Source of the DNA: Rubrivivax sp.
GTDB taxonomy: Bacteria; Pseudomonadota; Gammaproteobacteria; Burkholderiales; Burkholderiaceae_C
DNA length: 64,000 nucleotides
Direction: 5' to 3'
NCBI GenBank assembly: GCA_030653385.1
Contig: JAURZM010000010.1
Coordinates: forward strand, 16,846 to 80,845
Position 1 is the first letter of the stretch; each line of letters starts with the position of its first letter. Under the pieces are notes generated by a model. The model was not told the DNA's origin and did no database searches. It worked only from the letters and a program-made list of their open reading frames with translations. Below are positions 38,659 to 47,564 of this stretch, one piece after another. A program made the position numbers and the translations under genes.

Positions 38659-39885
38659 ATGAACAGCGGCACCCGCAACTACGCCATCGTCACAGCGGCC
38701 TATTGGGGCTTCACGCTCAGCGACGGTGCGCTGCGCATGCTGGTGCTGCTGCACTTCTACCGGCTGGGTTATTCACCCTTCACCTTGGCCTTCCTGTTCC
38801 TGCTGTACGAAGCGATGGGCGTGGTGGCCAACCTGGTGGGCGGCTGGCTGGCCACGCGTTACGGCATCCAGCGCATGTTGACGGTGGGGCTGGCGACGCA
38901 GATCACCGGCTTCCTGTTGCTGTCGGCGCTGTCACCCGACTGGACGGTGGTCATGTCGGTCGCCTGGGTGGTTGTTGCCCAAGGCATCTGCGGTGTGGCC
39001 AAAGATCTGACAAAGACTGCCAGCAAGTCCGCCATCAAGCTGACGGCGGGTGACGCGTCAGGCCAACTCTTCAAGTGGGTGGCTTTTTTCACCGGCAGCA
39101 AAAACGCGATGAAGGGCATCGGCTTTTTCCTGGGTGGTGTGCTGCTGCAGGCGGTGGGTTTCCAGACCGCGTTGTGGATCATGGCCGGGCTGCTGTTGGT
39201 GGTCTTCCTGGGTGTGGTGTTTTTTGTGCCGCCGCTGATGGGCAAGAGCAAGGCATCGAAATCGGCCAGGGAACTGTTTGCCAAGAACCGCGGCATCAAC
39301 CTGCTGGCCGCTGCGCGCGTGGCGCTGTTCGGCGCACGCGACGTGTGGTTCGTGGTCGGTGTGCCGGTTTTCCTGTACGCCTCGGGCTGGACCTTCACGA
39401 TGGTCGGCGCCTTCCTGGCGCTGTGGACCATCGGCTACGGCGCCGTGCAGGCCTTTGCACCCGCGCTGGTGCGGCGCAGTGACGACGGCCTGAGCACCGA
39501 GGTGCCCGCCGCCCGCCTGTGGTCGGCGCTGCTGGCCGTGGTGCCCGTCGCGCTGGCCATGCTGGTGGCCATGCAGGTGCCGAATCTGGAATGGGTGGTC
39601 GTCGCCGGCCTGGGCCTGTTCGGCTTTGCCTTTGCGGTCAATTCGTCGGTGCATTCCTACCTGATCCTGGCTTACGCCGGATCGGAAAAGGCCGCCGAAG
39701 ACGTCGGCTTCTACTACGCCGCGAATGCGCTGGGCCGCTTCGGCGGCACCTTGCTGTCGGGCCTGCTGTACCAGTGGGGCGGCCTCTTGTACGCGCTGAT
39801 CGGCTCCGCGCTGATGCTGGCCGCCTGCTGGCTGGTGACGCTTTGGCTGCCGACACGCCGTGCGTTGGAAGCACAGGCCACATGA
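38659..39885 (+). CDS. arsJ: Organoarsenical efflux MFS transporter ArsJ
   Basis: A protein of 408 residues with about 11-12 hydrophobic segments. An N-terminal NYAIVTAAYWGFTLSDGALRMLVLLHFYRLGYSPF and VAKDLTKTASKSAIK in the first cytoplasmic loop are ArsJ hallmarks. It exports the unstable 1-arseno-3-phosphoglycerate made by the adjacent GAPDH. The ATG at 38659 follows an AAGGGCA ribosome site; a GTG at 38632 is possible. Its stop overlaps an in-frame ATG for arsR. Confidence 0.94.
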   Translation: MNSGTRNYAIVTAAYWGFTLSDGALRMLVLLHFYRLGYSPFTLAFLFLLYEAMGVVANLVGGWLATRYGIQRMLTVGLATQITGFLLLSALSPDWTVVMSVAWVVVAQGICGVAKDLTKTASKSAIKLTAGDASGQLFKWVAFFTGSKNAMKGIGFFLGGVLLQAVGFQTALWIMAGLLLVVFLGVVFFVPPLMGKSKASKSARELFAKNRGINLLAAARVALFGARDVWFVVGVPVFLYASGWTFTMVGAFLALWTIGYGAVQAFAPALVRRSDDGLSTEVPAARLWSALLAVVPVALAMLVAMQVPNLEWVVVAGLGLFGFAFAVNSSVHSYLILAYAGSEKAAEDVGFYYAANALGRFGGTLLSGLLYQWGGLLYALIGSALMLAACWLVTLWLPTRRALEAQAT

Positions 39886-39905
39886 ACCCGCTTGTTGGAG
39901 TCGAC

Positions 39906-40241
39906 ATGGAAGAAACCGCCGCCGTTGCCTCGCTCGCCGCCCTGGCCCAGGGCATGCGCCTGCGGGTGTTTCGCGCCTTGGTCGGCGCCGGTCCGCAGGG
40001 CCTGACGCCGGGTGCGCTGTCGGCCACGCTGGACGTGCCCGCGTCGACGCTGTCCTTCCACTTGAAGGAACTGATGCACGCCGGCCTGGTGTCGCAAGAG
40101 CGTGACGGGCGCCACCTGATCTACCGGCCCGAGATCACGCAGATGAACGCGCTGCTCAGCTACCTGACTGCGCACTGCTGCCAGGCCGCAGAGGCTGGCA
40201 GCTGCGACCTGGCCCTGCCACCGGGCTGCTCGGCGTGCTGA
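39906..40241 (+). CDS. arsR: ArsR-family arsenic-responsive repressor
   Basis: A protein of 111 residues with a winged helix: GALSATLDVPASTLSFHLKELMHAGLVSQERDGRHLIY. The ELCVC metal site of the E. coli type is absent. Instead the C-terminus has an adjacent Cys pair (91, 92), Cys100, Cys108 and Cys111, similar to the C-terminal thiol site of the Acidithiobacillus-type ArsR. It would leave DNA on binding As(III). ATG 39906 has GGAG five bases before it; ATG 39882, overlapping the arsJ stop, would add eight residues. The regulator lies in the middle of its operon. Confidence 0.9.
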   Translation: MEETAAVASLAALAQGMRLRVFRALVGAGPQGLTPGALSATLDVPASTLSFHLKELMHAGLVSQERDGRHLIYRPEITQMNALLSYLTAHCCQAAEAGSCDLALPPGCSAC

Positions 40242-40268
40242 ACAGCCACTTGCAGCCGAGCGGGGCCC

Positions 40269-41303
40269 ATGGGACTGTTTGAGCGTTTCCTGACCGTCTG
40301 GGTCGGTCTCGGCATCCTCGCCGGTGTCGGCCTGGGCCTGCTCACACCCGGCACCTTCCAGGCCATCGCGGGCTTCGAGATTGCACACGTCAACCTGGTG
40401 GTGGCCGTGTTCATCTGGGTCATGATCTATCCCATGATGATCCAGATCGACTGGACATCGATCAAGGACGTCGGCAAACGCCCGGGTGGCCTGGTGCTGA
40501 CGCTGGTCGTCAACTGGCTCATCAAACCGTTCACGATGGCCGCGCTGGGTGTGCTGTTCTTCAAGTACGTCTTCGCGCCCTGGGTCGACCCGCAATCGGC
40601 CACCGAATACATCGCCGGCATGATCCTGCTCGGTGTGGCGCCCTGCACCGCGATGGTCTTCGTCTGGAGCCAGCTGGTGAAGGGCGACGCCAACTACACG
40701 CTGGTGCAGGTGTCGGTGAACGACCTGATCATGGTCTTTGCCTTTGCACCGCTGGCGGCGCTGCTGCTGGGGGTGACCGACATCACCGTGCCCTGGCAGA
40801 CCTTGCTGATCGCCACCGGGCTTTACGTGGTGCTGCCGCTGGTGGCGGGCATGGCCACGCGGCACCTGTTGCAGCGGCGCTCGGACCATGCGGTCAGCGA
40901 CCTGGTGGCCAAGCTCAAGCCGGCTTCCGTTGTCGGGCTGATCGCCACCGTGGTGCTGCTGTTCGGATTCCAGGCCCGCACGATCATCGATCAGCCCCTG
41001 ATCATTGCGATGATCGCGGTGCCGCTGGTGCTGCAGAGCTACGGCATCTTCGCCGTCGCCTGGCTCGGCGCGCGGCTCTTGAAACTGCCGCATGCCATTG
41101 CCGGCCCGGCCTGCCTGATCGGCACCTCCAACTTCTTCGAGCTGGCGGTGGCGGTGGCCATCTCGCTCTTCGGCCTGAACTCGGGCGCTGCGCTGGCCAC
41201 CGTGGTGGGTGTGCTCGTGGAAGTGCCGGTGATGCTGTCGCTGGTGGCCTTTGTCAACCGACGTCGCGCAGCGGCCGAAGATGCCGCCACCGTTGCTGCG
41301 TGA
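40269..41303 (+). CDS. arsB: Arsenite efflux transporter, ACR3 family
   Basis: A protein of 344 residues with about ten membrane helices. The N-terminal [16 protein letters not shown], the conserved Cys in [13 protein letters not shown] (the substrate-site cysteine of ACR3 proteins), and the late [18 protein letters not shown] place it in the Acr3 family rather than the 12-helix ArsB family. It exports As(III), driven by proton motive force and perhaps by the downstream ArsA ATPase. It is also named acr3. Confidence 0.94.
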   Translation: MGLFERFLTVWVGLGILAGVGLGLLTPGTFQAIAGFEIAHVNLVVAVFIWVMIYPMMIQIDWTSIKDVGKRPGGLVLTLVVNWLIKPFTMAALGVLFFKYVFAPWVDPQSATEYIAGMILLGVAPCTAMVFVWSQLVKGDANYTLVQVSVNDLIMVFAFAPLAALLLGVTDITVPWQTLLIATGLYVVLPLVAGMATRHLLQRRSDHAVSDLVAKLKPASVVGLIATVVLLFGFQARTIIDQPLIIAMIAVPLVLQSYGIFAVAWLGARLLKLPHAIAGPACLIGTSNFFELAVAVAISLFGLNSGAALATVVGVLVEVPVMLSLVAFVNRRRAAAEDAATVAA

Positions 41304-41350
41304 TCCGGTCCCGCCTCCACAGCGCCCCAACCCTGAGCAGAAACCCCGTC

Positions 41351-42073
41351 ATGTTGTCCTTTGAAACCAACCTGCCCCATGTGGCCGCCGAACACTTCGA
41401 CCGCCCCACCGGCGCCCGCCTGGCCGGCGCAGGCACATCGGTTCACGCACCGCGCTTCCTGTTGTTGTACGGCTCGCTGCGTGAACGTTCCTACAGCAAG
41501 CTGCTGACGCTGGAAGCCCAACGCCTGTTGACTGCCATGGGCGGTGAAGTTCGCGTCTTCGACCCCACCGGCCTGCCCCTGCCCGACGGCGCACCCGACA
41601 GCCACCCGAAGGTGCAGGAACTGCGCGAAGCCACCGCCTGGGCCGAAGGCATGGTGTGGACTTCGCCGGAACGCCACGGGGCGATGAGCGCCATCCTGAA
41701 AGCGCAGATCGACTGGATTCCGCTCAGCCTGGGCGCCGTGCGTCCCACGCAAGGAAAAACGCTGGCGGTGATGCAAGTCTGTGGCGGCTCCCAGTCCTTC
41801 AACGCCGTGAACCAGATGCGTGTGCTGGGCCGCTGGATGCGCATGGTCACGATCCCAAACCAGTCGTCGGTGGCCAAGGCCTACATGGAGTTCGACGACG
41901 GCGGCCGCATGAAACCCTCGGCCTACTACGAACGTGTGGTCGACGTGATGGAAGAGTTGATGAAGTTCACCTTGCTGACACGGGACGTGGCGCCGTATCT
42001 GGTGGACCGCTACAGCGAACGGCGAGAGAGTGCTGCCGCACTGTCAAGGCGTGTGAACCAGCGCAGCATCTGA
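41351..42073 (+). CDS. arsH: Arsenical resistance flavoprotein ArsH
   Basis: A protein of 240 residues, flavodoxin-like and FMN-dependent. It oxidises trivalent organoarsenicals to less toxic pentavalent forms. Landmarks are [13 protein letters not shown] (phosphate-binding loop), [23 protein letters not shown], and [27 protein letters not shown] 41351 is preferred; an earlier GTG at 41300 overlaps the acr3 stop (GTGA) and would add 17 residues. Confidence 0.93.
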   Translation: MLSFETNLPHVAAEHFDRPTGARLAGAGTSVHAPRFLLLYGSLRERSYSKLLTLEAQRLLTAMGGEVRVFDPTGLPLPDGAPDSHPKVQELREATAWAEGMVWTSPERHGAMSAILKAQIDWIPLSLGAVRPTQGKTLAVMQVCGGSQSFNAVNQMRVLGRWMRMVTIPNQSSVAKAYMEFDDGGRMKPSAYYERVVDVMEELMKFTLLTRDVAPYLVDRYSERRESAAALSRRVNQRSI

Positions 42074-42135
42074 ACGCCGAAGCATCCGGTTCGGATGCAG
42101 CGGGTCGTTGAAGACCACCAGGCGAGGAGAAGCAG

Positions 42136-43935
42136 ATGGACATCCCAGTGCTCGACCTGATCGGGTTTCTGCAGCATCCGACCCGCCACCTGTTTTTCAC
42201 CGGCAAAGGGGGCGTCGGCAAAACTTCGCTGTCGACGGCAGCAGCCATCGCGCTGGCCGACGCGGGCAAGCGGGTGCTGCTGGTCAGCACCGACGCGGCG
42301 TCGAACCTTGATGAGATGCTGGGCATCGAACTGCGCAACACCCCCGTGCCGGTACCCGGCGCGCCGGGCCTTTCAGTGCTGAACATCGACCCCGACACCG
42401 CAGCCGAGTCCTACCGCCAGCGTGTGCTGCAACAGATGGGCGCCGGGGCCAGCGCCGAAGCACTGTCCACCGTGCGCGAGCAGTTGTCCGGTGCCTGCAC
42501 GACCGAAATCGCCTCTTTCGACGAGTTTTCTTCGCTCTTGTCCGACAGCGCCGACACCTACGACCACATCGTCTTCGACACCGCGCCCACCGGGCACACA
42601 CTGCGTCTGCTGAGCCTGCCCAAGGCCTGGACCGGCTTCCTGAACGGCAACGACCGCGGCGCTTCCTGCCTGGGGCCGCACTCGGGCCTGAAGATGCAGG
42701 AGCAGCGATTCAAGGCTGCGCTGGACGCGCTGGGCGACGCGACGAAGACCACGGTGGTCCTGGTCACACGGCCCGACAAGGGGGCCATCGCCGAAGCGGC
42801 ACACACATCGGTCGAGTTGCAGCAACTGGGCTTGCACAACCAGCGGCTGGCGATCAACGGCGTGTTCCATGCCAGCGAGCGCAGCGACGCGGTGGCCCGC
42901 GCCATCGAAGACCTGGGCCAGCAGGCGCTGGACGCCATGCCGGCGGTGCTGAAGGCCCTGCCGCAGGACCAGGTGCCGCTGCGGGCCTTCGACACCGTGG
43001 GCCTGCCTGCCTTGCGCGCTTTACTGGCCCCCGGTTCCGGCCCGGCCGCGCCGCAGGCCAGCCCGGCCCTGCAGTCCCACGCGCCACTGCAGGGCCTGGC
43101 TGCGCTGGCCGACGAACTGGCTGCTGCCGGCCACGGGCTGATCATGGTGATGGGCAAAGGCGGTGTCGGCAAGACGACGGTGGCCGCCGCGCTGGCCCTG
43201 GGCCTGGTGCAGCGGGGCAAGACCGTGCACCTGAGCACCACCGACCCGGCCGCCCACCTGACCGGCACGCTGGACGGCGAGGTGCCGGGTCTGAAGCTGA
43301 GCCGCATCGACCCGAAGGTCGAAACGCAGCGCTACATCGACAAGATCATGGCGGCCAAGGCACCGCATCTGGACGCGGCGGAACAGGCACTGCTGCTGGA
43401 AGACCTGCAGTCACCCTGCACCGAAGAGGTGGCCGTGTTCCACGCCTTTTCGCGCATCGTCAGCGAAGGCCGCAGTGCCTTCGTGGTGCTGGACACCGCA
43501 CCCACCGGCCATTCGATGCTGCTGATGGACGCCACCGGCGCCTACCACCGGCAGATGACCCGAGAGTTCGAAGGCCACGGTGCCACGCGGGTCGTCACAC
43601 CGCTGATGAGGCTGCAGGACGCGGCATACACGAAGATCATTCTGGTCACGCTGCCGGAAGTGACGCCGGTGTCGCAGGCCGCGGCGCTGCAGGAAGACCT
43701 GCGCCGCGCCAGCATCGAACCCTACGCCTGGGTGCTGAACAAAAGTGTGCTGGCCGCCGGCACCCGTGACCCCCTGCTGGCGGCACGGCTGGCCGGTGAA
43801 CACAAGCAGATCGATCGCATGGCCGCGGGCTTGGCCCGACGCCTGTTCACGCTGGCCTGGTTGACCACACCCCCCATCGGTTTCAAGGCCTTGTCCCGGC
43901 TGGTGCAGGCTGAACCGGCGCAGGCGCCGGCCTGA
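42136..43935 (+). CDS. arsA: Arsenical pump-driving ATPase ArsA
   Basis: A protein of 599 residues with two homologous halves, each with a Walker A GKGGVGKT (residues 23-30 and 340-347) and the DTAPTGH signature. All three metalloid-binding cysteines are conserved: Cys121 (SGACTTEI), Cys178 (ASCLGP) and Cys428 (SPCTEEVAVF). It hydrolyses ATP to drive As(III) export. No arsD metallochaperone accompanies it and its partner is ACR3, not ArsB. The last 53 bases overlap the end of phoR on the opposite strand. Confidence 0.95.
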   Translation: MDIPVLDLIGFLQHPTRHLFFTGKGGVGKTSLSTAAAIALADAGKRVLLVSTDAASNLDEMLGIELRNTPVPVPGAPGLSVLNIDPDTAAESYRQRVLQQMGAGASAEALSTVREQLSGACTTEIASFDEFSSLLSDSADTYDHIVFDTAPTGHTLRLLSLPKAWTGFLNGNDRGASCLGPHSGLKMQEQRFKAALDALGDATKTTVVLVTRPDKGAIAEAAHTSVELQQLGLHNQRLAINGVFHASERSDAVARAIEDLGQQALDAMPAVLKALPQDQVPLRAFDTVGLPALRALLAPGSGPAAPQASPALQSHAPLQGLAALADELAAAGHGLIMVMGKGGVGKTTVAAALALGLVQRGKTVHLSTTDPAAHLTGTLDGEVPGLKLSRIDPKVETQRYIDKIMAAKAPHLDAAEQALLLEDLQSPCTEEVAVFHAFSRIVSEGRSAFVVLDTAPTGHSMLLMDATGAYHRQMTREFEGHGATRVVTPLMRLQDAAYTKIILVTLPEVTPVSQAAALQEDLRRASIEPYAWVLNKSVLAAGTRDPLLAARLAGEHKQIDRMAAGLARRLFTLAWLTTPPIGFKALSRLVQAEPAQAPA

Positions 43936-45247
43936 CCCGGCGTGCCGGCAGGCGGATGCGGAATTGCGAGCCCTTGCCCACCTCGCTGGTGATCAGCAGT
44001 TCTCCACCATGGCGCTGCACCACGTGTTTGACGATGGCCAGCCCCAGCCCGGTGCCGCCGGTGGCACGTGAGCGGCTGGTGTCGACGCGGTAGAACCGTT
44101 CGGTGAGCCGCGGGATGTGTTCGCGGGCGATGCCAGGGCCCGTGTCGCAGACACAGAACTCACCGCCACCATCGAGCTGCAGTAACCATGAAACGCGCAC
44201 CTCGCCGCCCGCTGGCGTGTAGCGCAAGGCATTGCTGGCCAGGTTCCAGAAAGCGCTGAACAATTCCGACTCGATGCCGCTCAGGCTGCCACCGCCCGAA
44301 CTCGTGACCACCACCGTGTGCTGGCTGTCGTCACTGGCCACGATGTCGGTTTGCAGCCGCCGCATCAGCGACTCGACATCCACCCAGTGTTCGGCCGAGG
44401 GTCGTGGTGCACCTTCGATCTGCGCCAGCGCCAGCAGGTCGGTCACCAGGGTCTGCATGCGGTCGGCCTGCTGGCGCATCACCGCCAGCGCCCGTTCGCG
44501 TTCGGCCGCACTCAGCGGCAGCTGTGCCATGCTGTCGACAAAGCCCACCAGCACCGTCAAAGGGCTGCGAATCTCGTGCGACACATTGGCCACGAAGTCG
44601 CGCCGCATCGCGTCGGTGCGTTCACGTTCGGTGATGTCCTGAGACAGCACCAGGCGCATCGTGCCGCCATAAGGCCGCACCAGCACCGACAGCGTGGCGT
44701 CACCACGCGGGTTGGGCATCACCAGCTCGTTGTGGCCGCCGCTGGCTTGCAGGTGCATCACGAAGCTCGGTGCGCGAACCAGATTGGTCAGTGCGTGGCC
44801 CAGGTCACGCGCCATGTCCAGGCCGAAGTGGTCGGCCGCGGCCGGGTTCAACCACTGGATGCCGTCATCGGCGTCGATCAGCAGCAAGCCGCTGGGCAGC
44901 GCTTCGATGGCCGACAGGAACTGCGCCAACTGTTCGGCTTCGGCGTGGCGCTGCATCTCGCGCTGCCGCAATGCTCTTTCGAGCCGCGCACCCACCTCAC
45001 CCGCTGCACCGGCCAGTACCGGCGCAGACCCTTCCAGCGATTCTGCGGACCACGTCAGCAACACCTTCATGGCTCGCCGCTCGCCAAGCCACAGGGCCGT
45101 GGCCAAGAAGGTCGCCAGCACCGCCAGAGCCAGCGACACCGGGTGGCTGTTGCCTTCCAACGCGTAGGCCACGGGCACCGCCGCGGCGACAAGCAACAAA
45201 AAGCCGGGCAGCAGCCGGGGTGGGTCGTTGGCCGGCCTGTCAGGCAC
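43883..45247 (-). CDS. phoR: Phosphate regulon sensor histidine kinase
   Basis: A protein of 454 residues. Two N-terminal membrane segments (about 12-45) are followed by a PAS domain (LPSGLLLIDADDGIQWLNPAAADHFGL), HisKA with phospho-His in DFVANVSHEIRSPLTVLVGFVD, and HATPase with NLASNALRYTP and GGTGLGLAIVKHV. GTG 45247 is chosen; it overlaps phoB by 8 bases. GTG 45286 is also possible. The C-terminal 20 residues are Pro/Ala-rich and overlap arsA tail-to-tail. Confidence 0.94.
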   Translation of the reverse strand: MPDRPANDPPRLLPGFLLLVAAAVPVAYALEGNSHPVSLALAVLATFLATALWLGERRAMKVLLTWSAESLEGSAPVLAGAAGEVGARLERALRQREMQRHAEAEQLAQFLSAIEALPSGLLLIDADDGIQWLNPAAADHFGLDMARDLGHALTNLVRAPSFVMHLQASGGHNELVMPNPRGDATLSVLVRPYGGTMRLVLSQDITERERTDAMRRDFVANVSHEIRSPLTVLVGFVDSMAQLPLSAAERERALAVMRQQADRMQTLVTDLLALAQIEGAPRPSAEHWVDVESLMRRLQTDIVASDDSQHTVVVTSSGGGSLSGIESELFSAFWNLASNALRYTPAGGEVRVSWLLQLDGGGEFCVCDTGPGIAREHIPRLTERFYRVDTSRSRATGGTGLGLAIVKHVVQRHGGELLITSEVGKGSQFRIRLPARRVRPAPAPVQPAPAGTRP

Positions 45248-45938
45248 TGGTGGTGACGGGCCTGGCCAGGCGGTAGCCGGCACCACGCACCGTTTCGACC
45301 ATGCCGGCGCAGTTGGCTTCGCTCAGCGCTTCGCGCAGGCGCTTCACGTGCACGTCCACCGTGCGTTCTTCGATGAACACGTGGTCGCCCCAGACGCGGT
45401 CCAGCAGTTGCGCGCGCGAGTGCACACGTTCCGGGTGGTTCATCAAAAAGCGCAGCAGGCGAAACTCGGTCGGCCCCAGCTTGACCGCGTGTTCACCGGC
45501 CGACACCCGCATCGTGGCGGGGTCGAGCTGCAGCGCGCCCACCTGCACCATAGCGTCCAGCACCTGCGGCGCACGGCGGCGCAGCACCGAGCGGATGCGG
45601 GCCAGCAGTTCGGTGGTCGAAAAGGGCTTGGCCAGGTAGTCGTCGGCACCCGCGTCCAGCCCCTGCACCACATCGCGTTCGTCAGAGCGCGCGGTGAGCA
45701 TCACGATGGGCAGGTCGCGTGTGCGCACATCACGGCGCCAACGCTGGGCCAGCTGAATGCCCGATTCGCCGGGCAGCATCCAGTCCAGCACCACCAGGTC
45801 GGGCAAGGCGCGGTCGATGGCGGTCTGGGCCGCCTGCGAATTGCCGGCCACCTGCACTTCATGGCCATCGTGGCGCAGGTTCAGGGTGATCAACTCGGCA
45901 ATCGCCGGTTCGTCTTCGACGATCAGGATGCGTCCCAT
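45240..45938 (-). CDS. phoB: Phosphate regulon response regulator
   Basis: A protein of 232 residues. A receiver domain (ILIVEDEPAIAELI, phospho-Asp in VLDWMLPGESG, KPFSTTELLARI) is joined to an OmpR-type winged helix (LGPTEFRLLRFLMNHPERVHSRAQLLDRVWG, TVDVHVKRLREAL). The receiver sequence is typical PhoB, including LDWMLPG. It binds Pho boxes such as those upstream of phoU and pstS. Confidence 0.96.
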   Translation of the reverse strand: MGRILIVEDEPAIAELITLNLRHDGHEVQVAGNSQAAQTAIDRALPDLVVLDWMLPGESGIQLAQRWRRDVRTRDLPIVMLTARSDERDVVQGLDAGADDYLAKPFSTTELLARIRSVLRRRAPQVLDAMVQVGALQLDPATMRVSAGEHAVKLGPTEFRLLRFLMNHPERVHSRAQLLDRVWGDHVFIEERTVDVHVKRLREALSEANCAGMVETVRGAGYRLARPVTTSA

Positions 45939-45961
45939 GTCTCTTCCTTTGTGCCAGCCGT

Positions 45962-46669
45962 TCAGGCAACGACCGACTCGACATCGCCCATGGGCGTGTG
46001 CCGAACATCGGTGCCCTTGACGACGTAGATCACCTGCTCGGCCAGGTTCTTGGCGTGGTCACCAACGCGCTCGATGGCCTTGGCCACAAACACCAGGTCG
46101 ATGCTGGCCGAGATCGTGCGCGGGTCTTCCATCATGTAGGTCACCAGCTTGCGCATCAGGCCGTCGAACTCGACGTCGATTTCGTTGTCCTGCTTGATGA
46201 CGTCCAGCGCCTGCCGTGAGTCGAGCCGGGCAAAGGCGTCCAGCGACTTGCGCAGCAGCGCGATGGCCAGATCGGCTTCGAAGGACAGGTCGCCCACCGG
46301 CAGCCGCATCTTGCTGGAGATGCCGCTGTTCATCAGCCGCTGCACCGTGCGTGCGATGCGTGCGGCTTCGTCGCCGACCCGTTCGAGGTTGCCGATGGTC
46401 TTGCTGATGGCGATCAGCAAGCGCAAGTCACGCGCCGTGGGCTGACGCCGCGCGATGATGGTGGACAGGTCGCGGTCGATCTCCACCTCCATCGCATTGA
46501 CCCGTTCTTCGGTGGCCAGCACCTCGCTGGCGGTTTCGCCGCTGAAGTGGGTCAGCGCGTAGATGGCACGCACCACCTGCGATTCGACCAGGCCCCCCAT
46601 CTCGAGCACACGCGTGGAGATACCGCTGAGTTCGGAATCGAACTGGGTCGAGATGTGTTTGTCGTTCAT
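45962..46669 (-). CDS. phoU: Phosphate signalling protein PhoU
   Basis: A protein of 235 residues, two repeats of a three-helix bundle. The metal-cluster motifs are ERVGDEAARIA (near 100) and ERVGDHAKNLAE (near 205). The start ATG 46669 gives NDKHISTQFDSELSGI, like E. coli PhoU; a longer frame upstream is not coding. It links PstB activity to PhoR. It comes first in the phoU-phoB-phoR operon, unlike E. coli, where it ends the pst operon. Confidence 0.95.
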   Translation of the reverse strand: MNDKHISTQFDSELSGISTRVLEMGGLVESQVVRAIYALTHFSGETASEVLATEERVNAMEVEIDRDLSTIIARRQPTARDLRLLIAISKTIGNLERVGDEAARIARTVQRLMNSGISSKMRLPVGDLSFEADLAIALLRKSLDAFARLDSRQALDVIKQDNEIDVEFDGLMRKLVTYMMEDPRTISASIDLVFVAKAIERVGDHAKNLAEQVIYVVKGTDVRHTPMGDVESVVA

Positions 46670-47091
46670 CGTGTTTCCTTGCATGGGCGCCAGTTCAGGC
46701 ACAGCGTCTGGTGATCGTTCTCTGTTCCCGTCCCCAGGGCCTGGACCTTGATGGGGGTTCGGGTCGCCACTCCTCACCGCAGAAGCGGAAATCGGCGTCA
46801 CCGCGAATGATCGATCCCAAGCATGACGACCGTATGACAGCTCATTCAGAAGCGGCCCCGCTGTCGGACTCGACACACCCGAACTGCCAACCCCAGCGCG
46901 CGCGGCGGTGCGCCGCACAGCGCAGCGGACACCCCAGCGCCAGGCCGCCTCCTGATCCTTCGGCATCGCAAGAAGAGGGTGTGACCGTGCCGCACCAGAA
47001 GGTGCCATGGGGCTGCGGCGCCATGTCTGTCATGCGCACGTCACAGACGAATTGGAAACTCTGAGCTCCGCAATCATGGAAGCTTTCAGCG
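46670..47091. other. Gene-free control region between phoU and the MliC-like gene
   Basis: These 422 bases contain no convincing gene. A 117-residue plus-strand frame (46711-47064) has no recognisable domain and ignores the Pho box inside it. The region carries a Pho box and probably the phoU promoter on the minus strand. Confidence 0.6.
46823..46840 (-). promoter_or_regulatory. Pho box upstream of phoU
   Basis: On the minus strand CTGTCATACGGTCGTCAT matches the PhoB consensus of two CTGTCAT-type 7-mers with an 11-base period (first repeat perfect, second TCGTCAT). A weak -10-like GATCAT follows 10 bases downstream. It would make phoU-phoB-phoR phosphate-starvation inducible and autoregulated. 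Confidence 0.75.
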
Positions 47092-47415
47092 ATGACCAAG
47101 TCGACCCTTACCCTGAGTTTGCTCTTCGCCGCGCTTGCGGCTGGTTGTGCCAGCGCCCCGCCCGCTCCCGCCGATCTGCCGGCCAACCGCTTCGTCTCGA
47201 TGAATTGCGCCGACGGGAAGAGCTTTCAGGTCAGGTACGCCCAAGATGGGCGGACCGTTCGTGTTCGCAGCCACCAAGGTGCGGCAGAGCTCGATCGACA
47301 AGCTGACGGCCGCTTCATCGGCGACGGTTTCACCCTTGATTTCAAGGGCGACGGCGGCGCTTCGCTGGATCACGCCGGAAAGAGCCAGGGCAAGGCATGC
47401 AAGCGGGCAGCGTGA
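47092..47415 (+). CDS. Small lipoprotein, MliC-like lysozyme-inhibitor fold
   Basis: A protein of 107 residues. The signal peptide ends with a lipobox Ala-Ala-Gly-Cys around residue 19, followed by CASAPPAP. The mature part has NCADGKSFQVRYAQDGRTVRVRS, GRFIGDGFTLDFKGDGGASLDHAG and a final Cys (KACKRA). This fits the eight-stranded MliC/PliC barrel with its terminal disulfide, in which a C-A-D-G strand and a C-terminal Cys are typical. It may inhibit c-type lysozyme in the periplasm. Its place inside the Pho gene block is unusual. Confidence 0.65.
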   Translation: MTKSTLTLSLLFAALAAGCASAPPAPADLPANRFVSMNCADGKSFQVRYAQDGRTVRVRSHQGAAELDRQADGRFIGDGFTLDFKGDGGASLDHAGKSQGKACKRAA

Positions 47416-47462
47416 TCCGCTTTCATCTGCTGTTTTTCCGCATGAGGCTTCATCGACGGCAG

Positions 47463-47501
47463 CTGTCATGAGCTCGTACGTTGCCGTCACAGTTTCGTCA
47501 C
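47463..47501 (+). promoter_or_regulatory. Pho boxes upstream of pstS
   Basis: CCGTCAC (47484-47490) and TCGTCAC (47495-47501) are two 7-mers with an 11-base period, as in the PhoB consensus. A better single half-site CTGTCAT (47463-47469) lies 21 bases upstream, consistent with tandem PhoB binding. TATCGT (47512-47517), 10 bases after, is a likely -10 box, with PhoB replacing the -35. Confidence 0.75.
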
Positions 47502-47564
47502 GCCATTTTCGTATCGTCCCGATGTGGCGCGTTCTCTCACCCAACTCCCTTTAGAGGCTACCGG

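Noticed and set aside
38659..39885. Generic drug-efflux MFS annotation for arsJ
   Set aside because: The neighbouring GAPDH, ArsR, ACR3, ArsH and ArsA and the family landmarks make ArsJ far more likely.
46711..47064. Plus-strand frame of 117 codons upstream of the MliC-like gene
   Set aside because: No domain, atypical composition and overlap with the Pho box of phoU; treated as non-coding control DNA.
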